The notes under the pieces: model-generated
What the model was told of the DNA's origin: nothing
The model's input: the letters and a program-made list of their open reading frames with translations, nothing else
Databases searched by the model: none
NCBI GenBank assembly: GCA_964616985.1
Contig: CAZTVF010000010.1
Location: 1 to 64,000 of the forward strand
Length of the DNA: 64,000 nt
From: CAZTVF01 sp964616985
GTDB lineage: Bacteria; Planctomycetota; Phycisphaerae; SM23-33
Direction: 5' to 3'
Position numbers and translations under genes: made by a program
Shown: positions 58,386 to 64,000 of the stretch, piece after piece
How the letters are laid out: the number at the start of each line of letters is the position of its first letter
Numbering within the stretch: the stretch's first letter is position 1

Positions 58386-59603
58386 ATGTCCGCCAAGACT
58401 CTCGCCGCACGCGCCCTGGAACAGGGCAAAGGCATCGTCCGTCTGGCCCCCGCATGGGTGCCGCGTTCGTTCTGCGTTCCCGGCCGCCGGATCAAGCTGC
58501 ACCCGGATGATTACTATGCCCTGGGCGGCAACCGCGGCGGCATTGACGAACGCTGGTTCTCCTCCACCACGCCCGCCGACAACGGCCCGCTGACCAGCCC
58601 CAACGAGGGGCTCAGCTTCATCGTCCTCGAAGATGGCGGCAAGACCGAGAAGTTCCTTCTCCGCGACGCGATCGCCGAACTCAAGGCCGAGTTCATCGGC
58701 GAACGGATCTGGAAACAGTATGGCCGCTGGCCCATGTATTCGAAGTTCTTCGACAACAAGGGCCCCCTGCCGCACCACGTGCACCATCGCGACGTGCACG
58801 CGGCCAAGGTCAACCAGTTGGGCAAGCCTGAGGCTTACTTCTTCCCCACGCAGGTGAACAACCACGGCGGCGACTTCCCGTACACGTTCTTCGGCTTCCA
58901 GCCGGGCGTGACCAAGGCCATGGTCCGCGACTGCATGGCCGCCTTCCTCAAGGGCGACAACAAGATCACCAACCTGTCGGTGGCGTACCGCCTCGAACCC
59001 GGCACCGGCTGGGACGTGCCTCCGGGCATCCTGCACGCGCCGGGCAGCCTATGCACGTACGAGCCGCAGAAGGCGTCCGATGTCTTCGGCATGTACCAGT
59101 CGCTCACGGGCGATGCGATCGTGCCCGAGGACCTGCTCTGGAAGGACGTGCCGAAGGATCTTCGCGGCGACCTGGATTACCTCATCGAGATCATCGACTG
59201 GGATCTCAACGTCGATCCCAAGTTCGGCGAGCACCGCTTCATGCGGCCCCAGCCCGTGGGGCCGCTGGCCGACATGCAGAAGGCCGGCTACGTCGACAAC
59301 TGGATCTGCTATCGCTCCGCCGACTTCAGCGCCAAGGAACTGACCGTGCTGCCGGGCGCGACGGTCAAGATCACCGACGCTGCCGCCTACGGCATGGTCA
59401 TGATGCAGGGCCACGGCAAGATGGGCGTGTGGGACATCGAGACGCCGACGATGCTCCGCTTCGGCCAGCTGTCGCACGACGAGTTCTTCGTCACCGAGTC
59501 CGCCGCCCGCGCGGGCGTGACGATCACGAACCCTTCGAAGACCGACCCGATCGTCATGCTCAAGCACTTCGGCCCCGGCAACCCGGACCTCAAACTGAAG
59601 TAG
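58386..59603 (+). CDS. Cupin-fold protein, mannose-6-phosphate-isomerase-like
   Basis: 405 residues. AAAAGGAG lies 5 nt before ATG at 58386. The His-rich motif PLPHHVHHRDVHAAKVNQLG and GKPEAYFFPTQVNNHGGDFP form a likely metal site of a cupin barrel, followed by YRLEPGTGWDVPPGILHAPG with another His. The second half (from about 300) looks like another cupin: LTVLPGATVKITDAAAYGMV, MQGHGKMGVWDIETP. A bicupin related to class I phosphomannose isomerases is likely, but the standard QPxTHxxKxE motif is absent, so the activity is uncertain. Function not assignable beyond the fold. Confidence 0.8.
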   Translation: MSAKTLAARALEQGKGIVRLAPAWVPRSFCVPGRRIKLHPDDYYALGGNRGGIDERWFSSTTPADNGPLTSPNEGLSFIVLEDGGKTEKFLLRDAIAELKAEFIGERIWKQYGRWPMYSKFFDNKGPLPHHVHHRDVHAAKVNQLGKPEAYFFPTQVNNHGGDFPYTFFGFQPGVTKAMVRDCMAAFLKGDNKITNLSVAYRLEPGTGWDVPPGILHAPGSLCTYEPQKASDVFGMYQSLTGDAIVPEDLLWKDVPKDLRGDLDYLIEIIDWDLNVDPKFGEHRFMRPQPVGPLADMQKAGYVDNWICYRSADFSAKELTVLPGATVKITDAAAYGMVMMQGHGKMGVWDIETPTMLRFGQLSHDEFFVTESAARAGVTITNPSKTDPIVMLKHFGPGNPDLKLK

Positions 59604-59650
59604 CTAGTAGCCGGTAGTCGGTTCGATCTTTAGTGAGAACAAAACGGTGC

Positions 59651-59674
59651 CACCCCCAAACTCGTTTGGGGGTG
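59651..59674. terminator. Perfect hairpin between convergent genes
   Basis: CACCCCCAAAC (59651-59661) and GTTTGGGGGTG (59664-59674) are fully complementary. T-runs are weak on the plus strand (CTGTTT) and better on the minus strand (GTTTTGTT). It could terminate both the cupin and the fucosidase messages. Confidence 0.6.
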
Positions 59675-59729
59675 TGCTGTTTACGGGGCGAACCTCGGCC
59701 CGCGCAGCCGGCGACCTGCGTGAGATAGT

Positions 59730-59786
59730 GGGTGGCGTCCTTCCCAGGCCGTCGCCCCTCCGGTTCGACGGCTTACTCCCAGACTC
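59730..59786. repeat. Degenerate GGTGGCGGCC-family hairpin plus 17-mer repeat
   Basis: GGTGGCGTCC, 6-nt loop, GGCCGTCGCC at 59731-59756, then the 17-mer GGCTTACTCCCAGACTC at 59770-59786, identical to 33041-33057. Both lie just past the 3' end of the minus-strand fucosidase gene. Confidence 0.6.
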
Positions 59787-59802
59787 AACCGTAAAGGACT
59801 AC

Positions 59803-60771
59803 CTACTTCGTCGCCAGCGCCTTGTTCAGCGCCGCCAGTTGCGCGAGGTCTTCCTCCAGGATCAGTCCTCGCTTGTCCTGGCGGATCCACCAGCTCATCA
59901 CGCCGTCGTGGCTGATGATGAGCTTCGTGTAGCCGATGATCAGTTCGTCGGGATACTTCACCTTCACGCGGAAACCCAGGTCGCTCAGCACGTGTGTCTG
60001 GGCCGACTTGTCCACCCAGCGGTTCAGCGGCGACCACTGGTCGTGGTTGTTCTCGTACACGTGGACCGGCAGGCCGGGCCCGGCCTCGCCCGTGGTGAAA
60101 TCCTCCACCGGCGTGGCCGTCCGCAGCGGCAGCACCGCGCCGGGGTTGAACGACACAATCGAGTCAGGGTTGCCGGACTTGAGCGCCGCAGCGAAGCTGG
60201 CCCAGTTGGGCGCGTCGGCGTGTTCGTACATATCCTTGGGAAAGTAGCACCCGTCGATCCACCAGCCGTGACAGGAACGGCCCCACCGCTGCGACCACTC
60301 GCGGCAGATCGCCTCCCAGTGGATCTGAAACTCGGCCAACCGCTTGCCCGTCGTGGGCCCCCAGAAGCCGCCCGGCCAGGGCTGGGTGAAGCCCCACTCC
60401 CACTGGAGTTTCTCGCGTGCGACCGGGTCCTCCGTGGGCGCCCCCGACGGCAGGTACGCCATCAGGCGGATGCCGTGCGGTTCGAAGGCCCTGGCGAGGT
60501 CGACCATCAGGTCGCGCCGCGAGCACTTGCTGGGCGAGATCCCCGTAAGGCGGTCATACGTGTCGTTGGGTGCGCAGTAGTGGCCGCTGTTCTGGCCGAC
60601 CGACATGAAGAAGTATTTCGCCCCCACGCCCGCCAGCTGCGCGGCCAGGCCTTCGGCGTCGAAGCCGTCGACCTGCTCGTTCCACGCCTCCGCCGTCATC
60701 TTGTGCGACGTGAACCACTGCGAGAATGCCCCCCACTTCGCTTGGTGAAACCAATCGGTCTGCGGCCTCAT
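59803..60771 (-). CDS. GH29-type alpha-L-fucosidase, catalytic domain only
   Basis: 322 residues. AAGGAG 8 nt before ATG at 60771. A single GH29-like barrel: it starts TDWFHQAKWGAFSQWFTSHK, followed by GAKYFFMSVGQNSGHYCAPN, HGIRLMAYLPSGAP and HGWWIDGCYFPKDMY, whose Asp is the likely nucleophile. There is no beta-sandwich C-terminal domain, unlike the fucosidase at 22367, and no signal peptide. The acid/base residue cannot be assigned by eye. Such short forms occur in PVC genomes, often with unknown substrate. The repeat-bearing region 59604-59802 follows its stop. Confidence 0.82.
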   Translation of the reverse strand: MRPQTDWFHQAKWGAFSQWFTSHKMTAEAWNEQVDGFDAEGLAAQLAGVGAKYFFMSVGQNSGHYCAPNDTYDRLTGISPSKCSRRDLMVDLARAFEPHGIRLMAYLPSGAPTEDPVAREKLQWEWGFTQPWPGGFWGPTTGKRLAEFQIHWEAICREWSQRWGRSCHGWWIDGCYFPKDMYEHADAPNWASFAAALKSGNPDSIVSFNPGAVLPLRTATPVEDFTTGEAGPGLPVHVYENNHDQWSPLNRWVDKSAQTHVLSDLGFRVKVKYPDELIIGYTKLIISHDGVMSWWIRQDKRGLILEEDLAQLAALNKALATK

Positions 60772-60846
60772 CGCGATACTCCTTGAAAGCGGGGGATGCT
60801 ATCGCGACGAGGCCGACAAATTCAACGACAATCTCACGTCAGGAGG

Positions 60847-61476
60847 TCATTTGACCTGCAGGTCCTCCACGCGGGCATCGTCGAGGACGAGCGCAACCCG
60901 GCTGCCGGGCTTCACGACGCCGCCGGAGTTGTCGAACTGCAGCAAGTACATCCGGACCGACCCGGAGCGGTTCTGAGGGCGAGCGATCGCAAAGCGCGCC
61001 GATGCCGGAGGCTTGAGGACCTTGCCGGTCGCGGCATCCTCCAGGCTCCGTTCGACGCCAGGCCCCAGGACACACCGGGCCTTCTCGGGATCGTAGACTT
61101 CCACGCGAACCTGCACCACGACCCCCGCCACCTGCACCTCGGCCACCTGCCATCCGGCCTCCAGCTTCGCCGCCAATTCCGGCGGCACCGGGGGATCGGC
61201 GGCCGGGACCGCGACGGACTCCTCCGGCTGCGACGCCGGGGTTTCCGCCGGCCCGGTAGCGGCCTTGTCGGCCGGGCCCGTCGTTGTCCGCGTCGCGGCG
61301 GTCCGGCGAGGCAGCGGCGACGCCTTGCGGACGATCGTGCGAACCGGCGATGGCGAGCCCTGAACCGTGCTGTTGGCGTCCTGCACGCGGGCCTTCGGTT
61401 TACTGCAGGCCGGCATCAAGATCATTGCCGCGGCCATTGCGATCAGTGTCATCCATTTTGTTGGCTGCGTCTTCAT
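60847..61476 (-). CDS. Lipoprotein of unknown function
   Basis: 209 residues. The signal ends in the lipobox MPAC (Cys24). A Thr/Pro/Ala-rich linker of about 70 residues spans to residue 97, followed by a compact beta-rich domain (WQVAEVQVAGVVVQVRVEVYDP, then SARFAIARPQNRSGSVRMYL and a final VALVLDDARVEDLQVK). GGAG lies 11 nt before ATG at 61476. Its first 26 codons overlap the end of the FKBP gene in another frame by 77 bp, so translation may be coupled. No family recognised. Confidence 0.75.
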   Translation of the reverse strand: MKTQPTKWMTLIAMAAAMILMPACSKPKARVQDANSTVQGSPSPVRTIVRKASPLPRRTAATRTTTGPADKAATGPAETPASQPEESVAVPAADPPVPPELAAKLEAGWQVAEVQVAGVVVQVRVEVYDPEKARCVLGPGVERSLEDAATGKVLKPPASARFAIARPQNRSGSVRMYLLQFDNSGGVVKPGSRVALVLDDARVEDLQVK

Positions 61477-62254
61477 TCTTCTGTGTCTCCTCGGACGAGT
61501 CCTTGGGCTTGATGCTGAAAAGCTCGATCTCGTAGATCAGCGCGGCATGGGGACCGATATAGTGCCCGCATCCCTGCATTCCGTACGCCAGCTGATACGG
61601 CACGAACAATTGCCACTTCGACCCGACCGGCATGCGCTTCAGCGCCTCGCGCCAGCCCGGGATCACGTCCTTCATTTCCAGCGTCACCGGCTGCTTCATC
61701 GGGTAGGTGTTGTCGAACTCTTTCCCGTCGAGCAACGAGCCGCGGTAGTGCACTTCGACGCTGTCAGACTCGACGGGAATCTTCCCGTTGCCCTGGCGCA
61801 TGACCTTGTACTGCAGCCCGTTGGGCAGGCTGATCACGCCTTCCTTGCTTTTGTTGGCGGCGAGGAACTCTTCTCCTTCCTTCTTGTTGTCCATCGCGAC
61901 CATTCGCGTGCGCTGGGCCTTGCCGCGAAGCATCTCGCTGGTGAACGTCGTCAGATTGTCCCGAAGCTGGCCCTCCCCCAGCAGCAGCGCGTTGGCGTCA
62001 CGCACGGCGTCGCGGATGCCCAGGATGACGAGGTTTGCCTCCAGCTCGATGCCGCTGCGCCGGGCGCCGCGAATCATCTCGACTCCGGCAGCATAGCTTT
62101 GCGAGTCGCGCCGGGTCCTGAACAGTTCGGCCGCCGTGGCGGGCCGGGTGGCCGAGTTGGAATCCGCATTGGCATCCGCGATTGTCTTGGGAGAGCAGCC
62201 TGCAACGCATCCGGCAAGGGCGACTACAAGGGTTGCCAGGAGTCTGAAATTCAT
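61400..62254 (-). CDS. FKBP-type peptidyl-prolyl cis-trans isomerase lipoprotein
   Basis: 284 residues with a lipoprotein signal (LAGCVAGC), a linker, an N-terminal helical FKBP_N dimerisation region (AELFRTRRDSQSYAAGVEMI) and a C-terminal FKBP domain: NGLQYKVMRQGNGKIP, VEVHYRGSLLDGKEFDNTY, VIPGWREALKRMPVGSKWQL, YGMQGCGHYIGPHAALIYEI. The catalytic-site residues Tyr, Phe, Asp, Trp and Tyr are present. It is anchored in the envelope and assists folding. The C-terminus has a charged tail of about 35 residues. Its last 77 bp overlap the lipoprotein gene at 60847-61476. Confidence 0.92.
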   Translation of the reverse strand: MNFRLLATLVVALAGCVAGCSPKTIADANADSNSATRPATAAELFRTRRDSQSYAAGVEMIRGARRSGIELEANLVILGIRDAVRDANALLLGEGQLRDNLTTFTSEMLRGKAQRTRMVAMDNKKEGEEFLAANKSKEGVISLPNGLQYKVMRQGNGKIPVESDSVEVHYRGSLLDGKEFDNTYPMKQPVTLEMKDVIPGWREALKRMPVGSKWQLFVPYQLAYGMQGCGHYIGPHAALIYEIELFSIKPKDSSEETQKNEDAANKMDDTDRNGRGNDLDAGLQ

Positions 62255-62307
62255 TTCGATCCACCTTTCCTATTGCTGATCAGGGTTTTTGCGGCAAGCC
62301 ATAAATC

Positions 62308-62335
62308 CGGGGGGAGGGATTTCTCCCTCCCCCCG
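62308..62335. terminator. Strong hairpin downstream of the multicopper oxidase gene
   Basis: CGGGGGGAGGGA (62308-62319), TTTC loop, TCCCTCCCCCCG (62324-62335): a perfect 12-bp stem 23 bp past the minus-strand stop at 62359, followed by a short AT-rich stretch (ATTTAT on the minus strand). It separates the oxidase from the FKBP gene. Confidence 0.75.
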
Positions 62336-62358
62336 AATGATAGGCACGCTTTCTCAAT

Positions 62359-64000
62359 TTACGGAGCGGTCCGCACGTTCAGTGCAGGCACCGGAATGTA
62401 GGCGCTCGTGCCGCCTGCATTCGTCTCGGCCACGCGGAACCAGTAGTTGGTGTTCGGAGTCATACCGGTCCGGGTGTACGTGGTCGTGCCGGCTGGCAGC
62501 GTCACCGTGGTCCATGGGCCGTTGACGCCCAGGCTGGTGACCTGCAATAGGACGTTGCTGGCGTTGGTGGCCAGGTTCTGCCACGTCACCGTCACGGTGT
62601 TCCTGCCGATGACGCCCGAGACGGCCAGGTTCGCGGCCGTGCCGTTAGGCGGCGGGCCGGTCGGCGTGGTGACGGTCAGCGTGTTGCTGTTGCCCGACTG
62701 GCCGCCGTTCTTCCAGGCATAGATGCGATAGTAGTACGTGGTGCGTCCGGCGACCGTCGTGTCGGGATACGTTGTCGCATTGGCCGGTGCAAACATCAGC
62801 TTCAGGTTGGTCGTGAAGTTGGTGTTCGTCGCCCGCTGGATGACGAAGCCCTGCTCGTTCGGCGTGCGATCCGTCCACCGCAATGCGACGGACAGCGGAT
62901 TGACGCCCGTGGAGAGCGTGGCCGCCAGGCCGCTGGGGGCCGTGTTGTTCGCCCACGGCGGGAAAGCCATGATCAACGGACGCATCATGTCGTTCTCTTC
63001 GTGGCCCAGCAGGTGGCAGTGCCACACGTATTCCCACCCGTAGTCCGTCATGACGTTGGAGACCTGCGCGGCCACCGCGACGCCAGGCGGCGGCGGGATG
63101 GGCGAGAAGCTCATCGTCGAGCCGGCCATGGTCGAAGGATCCAACAGGCGTTTGCTGTTGGGCAGCGGCCAAGGCATGGTGGGCGTGGACGGCCGCACTG
63201 CCATGATGATGTCTTCCAGCGGGTTGGCGCGGATACTTTCCTTCCAGCCCAGTTCGTTCTCATCGGGCGGCTTCATCACGCTGGTGATGTCTACGCGATT
63301 GATCACCTGCACGTTGACGTGGTGGAAGTGAATCACGTGCGTGTCCACACCGATGTGCGAGAGGCGCCACAACTGTATGAACCCGTCGGTGATGTAGTCC
63401 GACGGCGGGTCGATGTAGTTGGACATGCCCGGGAACACCGGGGCCGGGACCGTCGGCAGCAAAGGCGTGGGCGTGGTGCCCAGGAGGGCGTTCATGCGGC
63501 CATACCACGGTTCCATGCCTTCGACGATGTTCTTGATGCGGATGGGTTCGGCGCCGACGAGAAGGGCATCGGCCACCGCGCCCATGCCACCGCCACCGGT
63601 CAGGAAGACCAGAGGGGCCTGCTTGTAGCCCGCGCCGGGGCTGGTGACATTGATCGAGCCGACCGAGCCCAATGTCGTCATCGCCGTAGCCGTGGCGCCC
63701 GTGCCGCCGCCACCCGTAATGGTGACCAGAGGCGGCAGCAGGTAGTTGGAGCCCGGGGTTATCATGGTGATGGCGGTCACCTTGCCGCCGGAGATCGTGG
63801 CCATGGCCGTGGCGCCCGTGCCGCCACCGCCGGCTGCGGGCGTGAAGGTGACTGTCGGCTTGGTCGTATAGCCCGTGCCGCCCGTTGCCACCGTGACGCC
63901 AGTGACACCGTTGAGGGTCGCCGTTGCACGAGCGCCCGTGCCGCCGCCGCCCATGAACACGACGGTCGGGGGCGTCATGTAACCAACACCCGGCAGGGCA
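62359..64000 (-). CDS. Multicopper oxidase with Gly-rich repeats and FN3-like tail (5' end outside window)
   Basis: At least 546 residues; the frame stays open through 64000, so the ATG at 63978 is internal. The copper motifs seen are HVIHFHHVNVQ (HxxHxH, motif 3) and YVWHCHLLGHEENDMM (HCHxxxHxxxxM, motif 4, with Cys/His/Met type 1 ligands). N-terminal to motif 3 lie four tandem repeats of about 45 residues, with GGTGYTTKPTVTF and GGGGTGATATA elements. After motif 4 come two fibronectin-III-like domains (YYYRIYAWKNGG and NYWFRVAETNAGG). Motifs 1 and 2 are probably upstream. Likely secreted; it could oxidise metals or phenols. Confidence 0.85.
   Translation of the reverse strand, partial: ALPGVGYMTPPTVVFMGGGGTGARATATLNGVTGVTVATGGTGYTTKPTVTFTPAAGGGGTGATAMATISGGKVTAITMITPGSNYLLPPLVTITGGGGTGATATAMTTLGSVGSINVTSPGAGYKQAPLVFLTGGGGMGAVADALLVGAEPIRIKNIVEGMEPWYGRMNALLGTTPTPLLPTVPAPVFPGMSNYIDPPSDYITDGFIQLWRLSHIGVDTHVIHFHHVNVQVINRVDITSVMKPPDENELGWKESIRANPLEDIIMAVRPSTPTMPWPLPNSKRLLDPSTMAGSTMSFSPIPPPPGVAVAAQVSNVMTDYGWEYVWHCHLLGHEENDMMRPLIMAFPPWANNTAPSGLAATLSTGVNPLSVALRWTDRTPNEQGFVIQRATNTNFTTNLKLMFAPANATTYPDTTVAGRTTYYYRIYAWKNGGQSGNSNTLTVTTPTGPPPNGTAANLAVSGVIGRNTVTVTWQNLATNASNVLLQVTSLGVNGPWTTVTLPAGTTTYTRTGMTPNTNYWFRVAETNAGGTSAYIPVPALNVRTAP

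Overview
The window is a GC-rich bacterial chromosome segment with about 45 protein genes, one tRNA and many intergenic palindromic repeats. Gene content fits a heterotrophic member of the Planctomycetota or a close PVC relative (possibly Phycisphaerae-like): secreted glycoside hydrolases, a kelch protein, a DUF362 protein, UroD-like methyltransferases, sugar isomerase/epimerase TIM barrels, a large locus mixing SPFH proteins with ABC-2 permeases, and lipoproteins with long Pro/Ala/Thr linkers. This placement comes from gene content only and is an inference; there is no rRNA in the window.

Layout. 1-3841: the end of a MoxR / DUF58 / SpoIIM-like / RDD operon with stop-start (ATGA) overlaps. 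3856-5996: a tandem metallo-beta-lactamase-fold protein and a small Tyr/Gly/Ser-rich secreted protein. 6192-9301: secreted DUF362 and kelch proteins, followed by a four-copy palindrome island (9358-9650). 9689-14642 (minus): a secreted protein of unknown function, a lipoprotein, a YggS-type PLP protein and a pterin-dependent methyltransferase. 14697-16707: a nested inverted-repeat element, a zinc-ribbon/VWA membrane protein and Pcm. 16749-19728 (plus): SAM hydroxide adenosyltransferase, BioA, BioD. 19829-28048 (plus): a carbohydrate cluster with GH2 beta-mannosidase, GH29 fucosidase interrupted by an in-frame TGA, parallel beta-helix protein, UroD-like methyltransferase and AP-endonuclease-2-type isomerase. 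28249-32895: polysaccharide deacetylase, stand-alone CBM48 protein, PurF, MFS transporter. 33111-44652: the SPFH/ABC locus. 44880-49088: P1B-type ATPase, CYTH protein, alanine dehydrogenase. 49435-49525: tRNA-Ser(GCT). 49702-56274: a two-domain secreted esterase, FAD oxidoreductase, lipoprotein and outer-membrane barrel. 56797-60771: five-domain S1 protein, cupin protein, second fucosidase. 60847-64000: lipoprotein, FKBP isomerase and a multicopper oxidase running off the right edge.

The most unusual block is 33111-44652. Six minus-strand genes encode three SPFH proteins (one fused to a polytopic membrane domain), an ABC ATPase, an ABC-2 permease with a large extracytoplasmic insert and a membrane-anchored protein of unknown fold; a second, paralogous permease is transcribed divergently. 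The tight spacing suggests one membrane complex.

The second theme is repeats. At least four intergenic families occur: a GGTGGCGGCC hairpin family, a GTGGGCTGGCCAGCCCAC island, a roughly 90-bp family with the core AAAAGCGAGCG, and larger nested inverted repeats. They sit between genes and never inside one, as expected of REP- or MITE-like elements.
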